Shown one piece after another: positions 50,299-60,783 of a DNA stretch of 64,000 nt. The DNA lies in contig VCMS01000029.1 in the NCBI GenBank assembly GCA_022539475.1, forward strand, positions 62,001 through 126,000. Reading direction: 5' to 3'. A model generated the notes under the pieces. It worked only from the letters and a program-made list of their open reading frames with translations, had not been told where the DNA came from and did not search any database. The translations under genes were made by a program, and so were the position numbers. The number at the start of each line of letters is the position of its first letter. The stretch's first letter is position 1. Source of the DNA: Gracilaria domingensis. Its lineage: Eukaryota; Rhodophyta; Florideophyceae; Gracilariales; Gracilariaceae.

Positions 50299-51063
50299 TC
50301 AGTGATTGCGGCACACGACGTCGCTCACGCGCACCGCTTCTCGCTTTCTCGAAGGCGGCGTCTTGCCCGCGTGCGGGTCGACGAACACGGCGTCGAGCGG
50401 CACGGAGTTGTCCACTTGCCTGTATCGCGCGCCGTTCACGTCGCACTCGCTGGTCGGATCGTAGTCCAGAATGGACGCCAGACTGTCCGAGTAATTGCCC
50501 AGCGTGTGCAAGCGACCGCCAAACGAGCCGTAGCCCTCTTGCTTCATGTTGTCTAGGTACAGCGCAGACACATGCTTGACCAGTCTGGCCTTTCTCAACA
50601 AGCGTTGTCTCTCCACTTGGTGCATGCATTGTACGAATTTCTGCACCGCAAAGTACATGGGCAGCGCTAGCAGCAAGGTGACCAACGAAATGACCACGCA
50701 CGTGAGCGCGAACAGCGCCAGCGGCGTGTAGTCCATGTAGTAGTGTAGAGTGCAGTTTTGTTGGGAGCTTGTACAGTCAATGTTCACGTCGCGGATGAGA
50801 ATGAGCGGGGAGAGCACGCCCGCCGAGCACTTGAGCGACGGCGTGGAGGACGTTTGCATACATACAATGCGCGCGTGCTGACGAAGGAACGAATTCTTGG
50901 CGGAACCGCCCTCGCAAACGTGGCGGTCTGGCGGGAAGATGCGCCGCTGCAAAGAAGCGTCTGCTTGGCGCGCGGAGCGCGCAAGCGGCGACGCCACGGC
51001 CGTCACCACGAGGAGCAGCGAAAGCACGAGCGGCGCGGAAAAAGCGGTTGTTGTTGACGACAT
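50299..51063 (-). CDS. single-pass membrane protein with signal peptide
   Basis: Not recognised. From ATG 51063 (MSSTTTAFSAPLVLSLLLVV) there are 254 residues. A signal peptide ends near VASPLA. The ectodomain of about 90 residues has six or so Cys (HVCEGG, IVCMQT, LKCSAG, DCTSSQQNC). A long hydrophobic segment (PLALFALTCVVISLVTLLLAL) spans the membrane. The cytosolic tail is basic near the membrane, then holds DYDPTSECD and other acidic patches. It has the same general layout as the protein at 34355-35074, but I see no sequence match. The upstream frame to 51216 is Arg/Ala-rich and probably leader. Confidence 0.6.
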   Translation of the reverse strand: MSSTTTAFSAPLVLSLLLVVTAVASPLARSARQADASLQRRIFPPDRHVCEGGSAKNSFLRQHARIVCMQTSSTPSLKCSAGVLSPLILIRDVNIDCTSSQQNCTLHYYMDYTPLALFALTCVVISLVTLLLALPMYFAVQKFVQCMHQVERQRLLRKARLVKHVSALYLDNMKQEGYGSFGGRLHTLGNYSDSLASILDYDPTSECDVNGARYRQVDNSVPLDAVFVDPHAGKTPPSRKREAVRVSDVVCRNH

Positions 51064-51922
51064 GGCGACGAAGAAGCACGGCTCTGCGCGCAGCGCAGTG
51101 TCATCCGAAGCCGCCGCGCCGACGCCGCCTGCAGCACAGTCGCGCGCGCGCCGACTTTTGACTCGTCGTGCCGTGGCGACGCGCCGCTCCGCACCGCCTC
51201 GTCTCGCCGCAGCCAACGGAAACGCGCGTAGGCGCGCACAACGCGCCGCGCGCGCGCGCGCGCGCGGCGCACGCGCGCCCGCGTGACGCGCAAGTGGAAG
51301 CTCCGCGCCAGCGCCGCGCCGCCATCGCGGCGCGCGGCCGCGCTTTGCTGACTGCGCTGCGCCGCTGCGTGCTGCGTCCGGTCCGCCGCGTCACGCCGCG
51401 CGCACGTCGCGGCAGCGCGCAGCGGACGGCGCGCCGCGCCACGAGTGCGCGCGTGGGCGCGTGGGCGCGTGGACAGCGCGGCCGCGTGGCGGTGCGCCGT
51501 TGGCGGCGCGCCGCGGCTGTGGTGGCGCGCTGGTGGGCGCGCTGCGGCCGGCTGCTGTCGCTGCGGCCGGCTGCCCTTCAAGATGGCGGCGCTCGACCGT
51601 GGCCGCGCGGCGCCGGTCGCCGTTGGCGTGTCGTCCGTTCCTCCCGCTCTTCGCCGCGCCGCTTGAAGCGCCTCTTCGCCTTCTGCCGCTCCGCGTCTTC
51701 CCCGCTCAGCCGCCTTCCGCGACCCTTCTCCTCTATCGTTGCGCGCTGCGCGCGCCCCGCTTGCTGCGCGCCTTGCCGCGCTTGTTGCTTGCTTGAGCTC
51801 GTTTTCACTCCCACGCGCGCTCACTATCTCCGCTCTTTGTTCCCATCTTCCTTCGCCTTCCTCGCTTCCCCTCCCCCCCCCCTCTCTTCCCCCTCACTCC
51901 CACCCCCCCTCCTCCCCGCGAC
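51064..51922. promoter_or_regulatory. very GC-rich divergent promoter region, membrane-protein and helicase genes
   Basis: About 860 bp separate the two divergent starts. 51100-51560 is extremely rich in CpG, with an alternating cg run near 51249-51271. The last ~60 bp before the helicase ATG is a pyrimidine tract (about 51869-51919, runs of C and CT), a common feature of highly expressed leaders. Long frames on both strands here come from composition and are not called. Confidence 0.55.
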
Positions 51923-53155
51923 ATGGCTACCGCCCCCGTGCCCGATGACTGGCGCACCCTCGTCAAGGCGCCTCCAAAAGACACTCGCTTCCGAACCACC
52001 GACGTCACAGCCACCAAGGGCAACGAGTTTGAAGATTATTATCTCAAACGTGAATTACTTATGGGCATTTACGAGATGGGATTTGAACAACCTTCTCCCA
52101 TTCAAGAGGCTGCCATTCCCGTTTCTCTCGCCGGTCGTGACATTCTCGCGCGCGCGAAGAACGGAACAGGAAAGACTGGCGCCTATCTCATTCCCATCCT
52201 TGAGCGCGTCGATCTCAAACAAACCGTCGCCTCCGCGCTGGTTCTCGTCCCCACCAGAGAGCTTGCGCTTCAAACCGCCCAGGTGTGCAAGCGTTTGGCG
52301 CGTCATATTGACGGCTTGCAAGTCATGGTTTCCACGGGCGGAACAAGTTTGAAGGATGATATTATGAGATTTTATCAACCCGTTCATGTGCTTGTTGCTA
52401 CTCCTGGCCGCGTCCTGGACATGGCCAGAAAAAACGTTTGCAAACTCAATCGCTGTTCCATGTTGGTCATGGATGAAGCCGACAAGCTTCTTTCCCCAGA
52501 GTTTTCGCATGTAATCGAGCAGATCATCTCAAACTTTATGCCCCCCGATCGCCAGATCTCCTTGTTTTCTGCCACTTTTCCTGTCACTGTCAAGGGCTTT
52601 CGTGATCGCTATCTGCGGAAGCCTTATGAGATTAACCTTATGGACGAATTAACTTTGCAGGGCATTACTCAATACTATGCCTTTGTCGAGGAGAGCAAAA
52701 AAGTTCATTGTTTGAATACGCTCTTCTCAAAACTTCAAATCAACCAGAGTATCATCTTTTGTAACTCTGTCAATAGGGTTGAACTGCTCGCTCGGAAGAT
52801 CACCGAGCTTGGCTACTCTTGTTTCTACATCCATGCCCGAATGCCGCAGGAACAACGCAACCGCGTCTTCCATGACTTCAGATCGGGCGCTTGTCGAAAC
52901 CTTGTCTCCTCAGATCTGTTCACAAGGGGAATTGACATACAAGCTGTCAACGTTGTCATCAACTTTGACCTTCCCAAATCTTCGGAGACCTATCTTCATC
53001 GCGTTGGTCGCTCTGGTCGCTTTGGCCATCGTGGTTTGGCCATCAGTCTCATCACGTATGAAGACCGCTTCAATCTATACCGCATTGAACAAGAGCTGGA
53101 TACTGAGATCTCTCCTATCCCTCCGCTCGTGGACAAGGCGCTGTACTGTGCGTGA
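51923..53155 (+). CDS. DHH1: DEAD-box RNA helicase, DDX6/Dhh1 type
   Basis: An ATP-dependent RNA helicase of cytoplasmic mRNA decapping and P-bodies. 410 residues from ATG 51923 ([10 protein letters not shown]). The subfamily signature is strong: the Q-motif block [20 protein letters not shown] then [15 protein letters not shown], motif [10 protein letters not shown] (78-86), PTREL (110-114), TPGR (160-163), DEAD (184-187), SAT (216-218), and a motif [13 protein letters not shown] at about 352-362. Length equals the conserved core of Dhh1, so the extra C-terminal tails of yeast and some animals are absent. Single exon, with a pyrimidine-rich leader. Of all the genes here this is the most certain identification. 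Confidence 0.95.
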   Translation: MATAPVPDDWRTLVKAPPKDTRFRTTDVTATKGNEFEDYYLKRELLMGIYEMGFEQPSPIQEAAIPVSLAGRDILARAKNGTGKTGAYLIPILERVDLKQTVASALVLVPTRELALQTAQVCKRLARHIDGLQVMVSTGGTSLKDDIMRFYQPVHVLVATPGRVLDMARKNVCKLNRCSMLVMDEADKLLSPEFSHVIEQIISNFMPPDRQISLFSATFPVTVKGFRDRYLRKPYEINLMDELTLQGITQYYAFVEESKKVHCLNTLFSKLQINQSIIFCNSVNRVELLARKITELGYSCFYIHARMPQEQRNRVFHDFRSGACRNLVSSDLFTRGIDIQAVNVVINFDLPKSSETYLHRVGRSGRFGHRGLAISLITYEDRFNLYRIEQELDTEISPIPPLVDKALYCA

Positions 53156-55611
53156 ACACCTTTCTTTATTGGATTATGTGTCACCCACATTGTTGGCACT
53201 CTGTCTTGAGCGCCGATTTGTGCGTCACCTTGGTGCATACGCAGTTGTTTTCCACTTCGTTTCCCTCCATTGTTCCCTTTTCTCCTTCACCTTCCCCATC
53301 TCCCATTTCTACCTCTTCTTTCATTGTCATCCTCTCTCTTCGTCTTCATCCCAACCCCCTTGCATGATCCCGTTTAATCGTTTGTCTTTCCATTTTCTTC
53401 CCTTCTTCAACAAAATTCTGTTTGGGTTTCGTTCCTTGGAGCCCTACTAGGGATAATCATACGCCAAGGAACTTCTGCACGTGTGCCGCAATCCAATCGG
53501 AAGCTTTTTGCGGTCTTGCTGCTGCTAACGTATATCGTCAAGGCTCTGGTTATGCTCACGGATATGCATCTGGACATCTCGTGGGAACTCAATTCCATCA
53601 CTCATCTCTCTTGCCCGAGCCCACTTTCCCTTCACTTCACTCCGATCCATATCCGCACTCCTTTTCGTTCTGCTGGGGATTCGCAGAGTGCCCCTCTTCC
53701 TCTTTCTTAGCTGGGTTGCCTTCGTTGTGCGTTTTCGTCTCGTCGGTTGCAGACGCTTCTTGGCCACTATTCCATATTGTGGTCCCGTCTGTGTCCTTTC
53801 ACGCACATTGATTTTCTCGATCACTGAACCTGTGTATGTAGGTTATTTATGATCCCTGAAACAAAGGCGACCACGGTCTATATGCCCGGAAAGCTGGAAA
53901 AGGAAGCGTGAGCTGTATGAGTCTGTCACGTAACGTGTGGTATTGACTGTTGTAACATGACTTTGATTCTCCACACTTGCTGTTTGGGGCTTCACTCTGG
54001 ATTGTTGTCGTGCAAGTCATTCTTCCATCAAACTCAGTGCTTGACTACCCAACAGTCTATAACCAAATCCTGCATGCATCCTTTTATCATCCTTATCCTC
54101 GTCCTCATCCTTTCTCCCCCTGTCACAGAGAGGCGTGCACATACGATATCTGTCATCAACCAATACCGTTACATTTCTGCAATCGTCTCCGTTGTCAAAC
54201 TGTATCTACAACGGCTTTCTACTGACTTGATGCCCGTCAAAACTTTACTCATTCGCATCTCAAGCCTGCAGATCGGCAGTGGCACCAAGTAATCGCTTGG
54301 AAGTGATGACAACTCTCTCTCATTAGAAACCGTGAACAAGGAAAAAAAAAAAAAACGTCGTCGACCAGTCGGCCAGAAGCTCGAGATTATCCTGAGTTAT
54401 GAATATGCTTTCCGCAGAAACCTCGCACGGGTACTGAAGCTCAGTGCTTTTAAGTTCGTCATTCATAACTTATTTTTCGACTATAGCTGCTACACTAATG
54501 TGCGACAGAAAAGACAAAAAAAATATATCTTCCCCATGTCAGGGGCGGGCTCAAGTCTGGTTTCCAATCTTGGGCCCGGCATGTTTGAGTTGTTTTTGCT
54601 TTCATTTCGAACATAGTTAAGTTTGCGAGGCGGCATGCTCATGTCGGTGCGAAAGCAATGTGACATTGCCAATGCCGTACTTATCTTCGACGATTCTTTG
54701 TTTCGCTCAAAGATATGTACTTTCAAAACAGAGTTCTACATTATGTGTGCATTGGCATCTCTACACCTCATCATGATTACTATGATCATGATGCTGAGGG
54801 TCTGAAACCACATGTCTCTTCAGTAGATGAAACTATTTGGAAGGCGTCAGGTATGACATGAAAACTAGTGTGACTCACATTTATTTTTGCGAGTCAATGC
54901 TGGTTATGGATATGATATCTTGATGACGAAAGCGGCTCAGGTCCGCTATTTAACAGTTTGAGGGTTTGCTATGGATGAGAGGAGAGGAAATTCAACAGAT
55001 GAGGACACCATGTTCTATCGATACTTCTCTGACTTCCTTGCTACTCTATTGTCGCGGATCAGCTCGATCGATGAGCTGGCAATAGACATATCTTCATGCT
55101 TCTAATTGAAGCTCAAACACTCAACACTTTTGTTAGGGATACTATTCGGTGGCACTCGGACGGGTTGATACACTCTACCAAGGCATTAAGTAGCGTTATG
55201 CTCGCCGACTTGTTCTCTTCGAGTCGTCACCGTGTTCACATGATCTACCCGTGGAACGATAATTTGAACGGTGACCACTCTTGAAGTCTGTCGCTGGAAA
55301 TCAATGCAGGAGGATCTATGTGAAGCAGATCAATAAATTTCATGCGCAAAACCTCGGAACAGACTGGGTCTTGTGAGAGCGCCCATGTCACAATGTCACA
55401 TGACTTTCCACAATGTCATATTGACGAAGCCCAACAGGGTATTCGTGACGTACATGAGGAGTGAGTCCCGAGGACGTCTTTCGTGACCACGCAGCTCTTG
55501 ATGACATAGATGACTAATAGGGACGATTTGTTATGGTCGTGGAACCTCTCACAACTCGTTTGGATTTTGTTGCTGAATTTCGAATGAAGGCTTTTCAGTA
55601 GACGAGCACGG
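53156..55611. other. 2.5-kb intergenic stretch up to the second retrotransposon
   Basis: The part just after the helicase is T/C-rich and probably 3' untranslated. Further on are an A-run (about 54339-54354) and low-content frames with no domain. The stretch ends at the CTCTT target duplication of the inserted element. No RNA gene recognised. Confidence 0.4.
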
Positions 55612-55616
55612 CTCTT
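55612..55616 (+). repeat. target-site duplication CTCTT, left
   Basis: CTCTT directly precedes the left LTR and recurs directly after the right LTR at 60779-60783, the 5-bp duplication expected of an LTR-retrotransposon integrase. Confidence 0.85.
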
Positions 55617-55834
55617 TATGCGGATCTACGCCTCTATGCGCAACGCGAAGAAGAAAGCAATGGCCACACTGATCGGTAAGGATCCTCGTCCTCCTCCGAT
55701 CGCGTTTTTTGGCTTTATTAGCATAAGTAAAGTTCTTCAAGTTCTTCTAATTCGAAGCTGCTGACACTGTCGCCACGGCGCAGCAACACTTCTTTTAACA
55801 ATCTCAAACTCATATAGTGCTCTGGGGTGTTATA
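55617..55834 (-). repeat. 3' LTR of the second retrotransposon (218 bp)
   Basis: Matches 60561-60778 without a difference I can see. It starts (plus strand) tatgcggatc and ends gggtgttata; the boundary bases outside differ between copies, so the length is exact. The short length is unusual for chromodomain elements. Confidence 0.92.
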
Positions 55835-55853
55835 GTGGTCTCAAGAACAAGAC

Positions 55854-58800
55854 TCAGCTTGTTTTTTCATAAGAACACATTCCAAGTGCACGATTCTTGA
55901 GCTCTCGCTTCTTGCTCGAATAGAGAAAATCCTGCAGAAGTCCAGGAAGATCTTCATAAATGTTCCCCAGTGGCTCCCAGGTTCTGTCTTCGTCGTCGGG
56001 CAAGCCTTCCCACTCAATCAGAATTTCAATACCACTCGGTCCATCTCTGATATCATGGAGTGACCTGGCGGTCTGTATCTCTGTTTCGTTTGTTCGAGCA
56101 TATTCCAGCAAGGCTGGATCCACTTCGGCGCCATCCATATCTGCGCGATACAGAATGAGACGTGATACGTGCACTAGTTGCCTCTTATGGTCAATGAGGT
56201 CTTCGACTTCGAAAACCCATCCATTCTTGGTGGCAACCACTCGACGAGGGCCTCTCCATTGAAATTGGAGTTTGTGCTTTCGCTTTGAGCGTGCTTCGCG
56301 AACTAAAACAAAACTTCCTACATCAATGTCGTTTCGTACCACATTGGTCTTGCGATTATGACGCTCAATTTGCCTCTTACGACTTTTGCTGACATTGGTG
56401 ACAACCTTTTTGTGCATGTCTACAAGGGCGTTTTGTAGCTCATCAATGCTCAGAATTTGTCGCATGCGTAGTTCATCTTGAGTTGTTGCATGTAGGAATT
56501 GCGGAACAGGCCATGCTCGCATGAGTGGTCTCACGGGAACGTGTCCTGTAAAAACCTCCAAAGGTGTGCGGTAAATACCTGGACTGTCCGAAGAACGTAA
56601 GCCAAGTCGCTTAAGCGGTGCGTGATTAAGAACACTCTGTACACTCTCGGCAACTCGGGGCCAATCCTTTGGGTTCATCTGCCATTCAGACAGAAGAGCC
56701 TTACAGACTCGTAACACCTCTCGGCAGACTCGCTCCACTGAGCCATTACTCCAAGGGCAATAAGCTGTTGTGAAGTAGTGTGAGTAGTGGAACTCTTCAG
56801 ATAGAAGATGAAGTAACTGATTCTTAAAATGAGCACCTTGATCAGTTACAAGCCATTCCCAGCCGCCGAATGAAGCGATCCACATGCTCAAGGCTTCCGC
56901 AACTGCTGCGCTATCTGCTTTTGTGCATGGCCAGAGCCACACATAAGATGACAGATCGTCACGAATTATCAATATGTACTCCTGTGTTGTGTTGCTTTGT
57001 CCCATGTACAGGAAATCACAGTGAAGTACTTCATTAGGCCTTGATGCGTGCAATGCACTTCCGAACGGTCGTGGAATACGCAAACCACTTCTAGAAATTA
57101 AGCAGTGTATACATCCTTTCACAAAATGTTGGACGTCTACCCTCTGTGTCTTCCAGAAAACGTGCTCTTTTAGAACACTAAGGGTTGCATCCACTCCGCG
57201 GTGGCCGCCCATGTCACAATGGGCGATGACTATAAACTTCAACTTTAGCTCTGGGGCGTTGTTTGGCAGCAGGAGAGCCCCTCCTACTGTCCAAATCTTG
57301 GTTTCATCGTCCCAGACTTGATTCTCACAGTAGTTTGCGCATAGGCGTGCCTCAACTTGGGCTTGTCGCACGCAATCAATCGTAGGCCACAAAAATTCGT
57401 TTGGTGTTGGAACGATATGTTTCGCTCTCACGATTAGACTGTGTACTGAACCTAAAACTTGATGGCGTGTTCTATACGACTTCGTCCATCGTGTGAGCAT
57501 GTCAGCAAAAAAGTTGTCATCTCCATTGATATGTCCAATGTGATAATCGAATCGCGCCAGAAACAAAGCCCAGCGTTGAACCTTTGTGATCACATGGCGT
57601 CCAAGATTAGGCTCAAAGGCCTGAGGATTGAAAATGAATAATAGATTTCGATGGTCTGTGAACACGTACACGGGATTCTCTCCCAGAAACATGTAGTCCA
57701 ACTTTCGGAAAACCTGGTAGATAGCGTATGCTTCTTTTTCAGGTGTACTCCAACGCTGTTGCGCACTCGAAAATGCTTGTCCAACGAATGCCAAAGGCTC
57801 ATGATTTTGTTCATGTAGTGGCTTATGAAACTCGGCAGTTGGAACTTGGGTTACTACTCCTGACCAATATTTCTCAGAAGCATCTGTCAGAACACAGATC
57901 GTGTGGTCTGCTTTAGGATAAGATAAACATACTGCATCGCGTATTCGTTCTTGCAGTGCGCTGAAAGCTTCTTCGTGCTTTGAATCCCATCCAAGATCCT
58001 TCAAAGCAATGCGTTGCACAGACCTTTTCGTGCGCTTCCCTGAAACACTGTATGCTTTCTCTAGTACCTCAGTCAGTGGCGTCAGGAGCCTAATTGAATC
58101 AGGTATGCACTGTGACATCCACCGTATGCAATGGATGAATTCACATAGTTCTGCTGCGCTTCGGGGAGAGTCAATATCTTTCCAGGCTTCTACTCGAATT
58201 GGATCCAGACGATATCCAGACTCATTAATTACCCGCCCGCACCATTTCACCTCTTTCTCAAAGAAAGAGCTTTTCTTGATAGAAATAAACAAACCCTTCT
58301 CTACACAGATCTGAAAGAAACTCTCCAGCACGTCCAGCAGCGTTTCTTCGTCCGTCGCGTAGAGAATGAAGTCGTCAATCCACAGTTTGAAGTTTTCTTG
58401 TAGAGAGGCAAACGCTGTCTGAACACATCTCTGAAAATGTGGCACTGCATTAGTAAGCCCCATAAGCACTCTTCGTGAGGAAAATATTCCTGTTGGACTG
58501 ATTACGCCGCATTTGTCGTAAGAATCGGGATCCAGAGGCACTTGCCAGTATCCCGAAACAAAATCGATCACTGCGAACACTTTGCTTCCTGCGAAGTCAT
58601 GAATCTCCGATTCTACATGCGGCATTGGCCACACAATCTTCTCTGTAGCTGAGTTAATTGGCCGTAAATCAACGGTCATTCTGAACTTCGCTTTAGAGCT
58701 AGGCTTTGCGACTACCAAAGGAGCTGCTAGCCACTTTGCCTCAGGATACGGCATCATGAAGTTCATTTCCACGAGCCTGTTGATAAATGCATCTAGAAAT

Positions 58801-58943
58801 ACCCGTTGGGCAGGAGGGTATCTGCGCGCTTTCACCTTAATTGGCTTCCGTTCTTTATAGGTTTCTATTCGTAACGGAGGAAAGCTGGCTGGGGGCGACT
58901 TACCCAGCCTTAGTCGAAAATTTGCTTGTACTTGTGAAAGCAA
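55854..58943 (-). CDS. Ty3/gypsy pol: RT, RNase H, integrase, chromodomain
   Basis: 1029 residues in one open frame. RT at about 40-240 with LDLRP-like VDLRPINSA, FVSGYWQVPL and the catalytic box LWIDDFILY (188-191), Trp where most have Tyr or Phe. RNase H from about 345 (VLTDASEKYWSG, then TDHRNLLFIF). Integrase from about 570: HCDMGGHRG with CIHC (HHCC), then core D in LHCDFLYMG, D in WLVTDQGAHF, E in NGSVERVCRE. A chromodomain-like end (IEILIEWEGLPDDEDRTWEP) would target insertion through chromatin marks. The frame starts TTG and overlaps the gag frame by 34 nt in the -1 register, so expression as a gag-pol fusion by frameshift is expected. Confidence 0.93.
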   Translation of the reverse strand: MLSQVQANFRLRLGKSPPASFPPLRIETYKERKPIKVKARRYPPAQRVFLDAFINRLVEMNFMMPYPEAKWLAAPLVVAKPSSKAKFRMTVDLRPINSATEKIVWPMPHVESEIHDFAGSKVFAVIDFVSGYWQVPLDPDSYDKCGVISPTGIFSSRRVLMGLTNAVPHFQRCVQTAFASLQENFKLWIDDFILYATDEETLLDVLESFFQICVEKGLFISIKKSSFFEKEVKWCGRVINESGYRLDPIRVEAWKDIDSPRSAAELCEFIHCIRWMSQCIPDSIRLLTPLTEVLEKAYSVSGKRTKRSVQRIALKDLGWDSKHEEAFSALQERIRDAVCLSYPKADHTICVLTDASEKYWSGVVTQVPTAEFHKPLHEQNHEPLAFVGQAFSSAQQRWSTPEKEAYAIYQVFRKLDYMFLGENPVYVFTDHRNLLFIFNPQAFEPNLGRHVITKVQRWALFLARFDYHIGHINGDDNFFADMLTRWTKSYRTRHQVLGSVHSLIVRAKHIVPTPNEFLWPTIDCVRQAQVEARLCANYCENQVWDDETKIWTVGGALLLPNNAPELKLKFIVIAHCDMGGHRGVDATLSVLKEHVFWKTQRVDVQHFVKGCIHCLISRSGLRIPRPFGSALHASRPNEVLHCDFLYMGQSNTTQEYILIIRDDLSSYVWLWPCTKADSAAVAEALSMWIASFGGWEWLVTDQGAHFKNQLLHLLSEEFHYSHYFTTAYCPWSNGSVERVCREVLRVCKALLSEWQMNPKDWPRVAESVQSVLNHAPLKRLGLRSSDSPGIYRTPLEVFTGHVPVRPLMRAWPVPQFLHATTQDELRMRQILSIDELQNALVDMHKKVVTNVSKSRKRQIERHNRKTNVVRNDIDVGSFVLVREARSKRKHKLQFQWRGPRRVVATKNGWVFEVEDLIDHKRQLVHVSRLILYRADMDGAEVDPALLEYARTNETEIQTARSLHDIRDGPSGIEILIEWEGLPDDEDRTWEPLGNIYEDLPGLLQDFLYSSKKRELKNRALGMCSYEKTS

Positions 58944-60514
58944 TCTTCTAGGCGAGCCTGTCCGGCTTCCGAAAGTCCATTAGACTTTGCAACAGAATGA
59001 GCTTTCTCCATTGCGCGGCAGACATCCTCTTCAGAGTCCTCACCTACATCTAAGTAGATTTCATCCTCATCATTGTCATCATCCTGATCAGGCATGCCGT
59101 GCATGACAGCTTGAGTCGACACGAGAGACACTTTGTTAATATCTTGATCTCGTTCTAAGTCGAGTTTGGTAGATGCATATAAGATCGGTATGTCGACGTC
59201 TGCGCCCACACGAGACATTGCAGCTGTCAGAAGTACACGGTTGTTCAATCCAAGTGCATTCAACAGCTGCCTGCCGATCACAATACCAGATGTGCACTCG
59301 TTGGCAACAAGCCAATCAACGTTGCGTAGCATCATAGTTTTGCCGTGACGAATCTCTAAGGAGACATCTGCGGTAACGCGCCAGTCGCATGTAATTGGCG
59401 GAGCATTCTTGTTGTAAACATCAAATGTGGCTTGTCGAGCCAATTTATGAACCGCCTTTACACCATCACCTTTCTTAAGCTCTTCATAGAACTGTTTCGG
59501 CATGATGTTAGCAGACGCGCCTTGATCCGCAGTTACTTCCGACTCCAATTTTCCATGACAGAAGTATGCATCAAAAACCGTTGAGGAACGCTGTTCATCG
59601 CCGCCTACTTTCTTGACAGACTGATTTTCAGAGCGTTTCTCCTTAGAGTCCTTATACTTCTTGAGGAAGGCTTTCTTTTCTTCTGCCGTAGACTTTGGAC
59701 ACTTGTTAATGTAATGCCTCTCTCCACTGCATTTGGCCTTATTCCAGCATAAAGGAACTTCCTTGCGAGGACGAGTAGATCTTTGATCTTCATTTCCGTC
59801 TCGTTTACGTTTGCCTGTTGCATGCGTATTTATCGGCATTATAGATTCATTGATGACGTCTTTGCTATTGCGCTGAACATACTCAAATTTGTCAGCCTCT
59901 TCAGCTAGACGGCGCACATATGCACCAAACTCTTTTTTGTGAAGACCAGCATGTGATTCAATCCGGAGTATTCCTTCCATATGCTCCTGGAAGCGTCTGG
60001 GCTTTACTCTCTCTCGAATATGCTTTATGGCTACTTCGGGGTTCTTCGTTATTGCTTCAGAATAACCATGATCTCGTAAGGCGTTTCTGTAGTTCACGAC
60101 TAAATTGTACACGCGACCTTCGGCGTCATCAATTGTCATGTCCATCTTGACGTCTTTTACGATTTTGTCCCAGTGATCCAAACGGATTCTGTTCTGAGCA
60201 ATCTTGGATTTCTCCGTAAGACAGGCCTTGATCATATCATCAGTGACATCATCTATCGAATCTGCGTCAATGAACCTGCCTTCGAGCATGGTTTCCATTA
60301 CAGTTTCGGTGATGCTCATCTTCCATGATGCGGGAATAACATTGAGGCCCTCTTTGTTTTTCTCTGCAATCTGCTCTTCATATCGTTTACGCTTACGCAT
60401 AAATTGGGCGATAGATGAAACATCGATCTGCTTCAACTGAGGAGCCTCAATTCCAACGACTGTTGTTTGTTGGACATGAGCGTCAGTGTCCGTAGTTTCT
60501 TCCGTTTGCGTCAT
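58910..60514 (-). CDS. gag-protease of the second retrotransposon
   Basis: The ATG at 60514 (MTQTEETTDTDAHVQQ) gives about 534 residues. A helical gag region occupies about 25-250 (MRKRKRYEEQIAEKNKEG onward). A single knuckle of odd spacing follows near 280, CWNKAKCSGERHYINKC (CX5CX4HX4C). The protease-like segment has TADQGASANIMP where retropepsins have D-[ST]-G, so the active-site triplet reads D-Q-G. The later IVIGRQLLNALGL matches the second conserved protease block. The tail is acidic (DQDDDNDEDEIYLD). Intact throughout and ending 34 nt inside the pol frame. Confidence 0.87.
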   Translation of the reverse strand: MTQTEETTDTDAHVQQTTVVGIEAPQLKQIDVSSIAQFMRKRKRYEEQIAEKNKEGLNVIPASWKMSITETVMETMLEGRFIDADSIDDVTDDMIKACLTEKSKIAQNRIRLDHWDKIVKDVKMDMTIDDAEGRVYNLVVNYRNALRDHGYSEAITKNPEVAIKHIRERVKPRRFQEHMEGILRIESHAGLHKKEFGAYVRRLAEEADKFEYVQRNSKDVINESIMPINTHATGKRKRDGNEDQRSTRPRKEVPLCWNKAKCSGERHYINKCPKSTAEEKKAFLKKYKDSKEKRSENQSVKKVGGDEQRSSTVFDAYFCHGKLESEVTADQGASANIMPKQFYEELKKGDGVKAVHKLARQATFDVYNKNAPPITCDWRVTADVSLEIRHGKTMMLRNVDWLVANECTSGIVIGRQLLNALGLNNRVLLTAAMSRVGADVDIPILYASTKLDLERDQDINKVSLVSTQAVMHGMPDQDDDNDEDEIYLDVGEDSEEDVCRAMEKAHSVAKSNGLSEAGQARLEDCFHKYKQIFD

Positions 60515-60560
60515 GTTGCTACACAAAGATTCGTATATCCTTTTCCAGAAAAGTTATAAC

Positions 60561-60778
60561 TATGCGGATCTACGCCTCTATGCGCAACGCGAAGAAGAAA
60601 GCAATGGCCACACTGATCGGTAAGGATCCTCGTCCTCCTCCGATCGCGTTTTTTGGCTTTATTAGCATAAGTAAAGTTCTTCAAGTTCTTCTAATTCGAA
60701 GCTGCTGACACTGTCGCCACGGCGCAGCAACACTTCTTTTAACAATCTCAAACTCATATAGTGCTCTGGGGTGTTATA
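60561..60778 (-). repeat. 5' LTR of the second retrotransposon (218 bp)
   Basis: Partner of 55617-55834. On the coding strand the next bases after the LTR are gttataac, then 38 nt to the gag ATG. I cannot assign a tRNA to the primer site: no clear TGG-initial match is present at the boundary. Confidence 0.92.
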
Positions 60779-60783
60779 CTCTT
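60779..60783 (+). repeat. target-site duplication CTCTT, right
   Basis: Second copy of the pentamer at 55612-55616, directly after the right LTR. Confidence 0.85.

Larger units (their letters stand above)
55617..60778 (-). mobile_element. intact chromodomain Ty3/gypsy retrotransposon (5162 bp)
   Basis: Two 218-bp LTRs that look identical, a 5-bp CTCTT duplication, and two intact overlapping minus-strand frames (gag-protease, then RT-RNase H-integrase-chromodomain). Lack of LTR divergence and of lesions points to a recent insertion and possible activity. The LTR ends read TATAAC..GCATA on the coding strand rather than TG..CA. It is unrelated at sequence level to the element at 1-8943. Confidence 0.93.

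Noticed and set aside
51003-52352. 394-residue plus and 273-residue minus frames upstream of and within the helicase gene
   Set aside because: They lie in CpG-rich promoter DNA and cross the true DDX6 frame out of register.
58905-58945. A canonical X XXY YYZ slippery heptamer in the gag-pol overlap of the second element
   Set aside because: The overlap contains aaatttt, but it is not in the register needed for a classical -1 site, so I only report the overlap.
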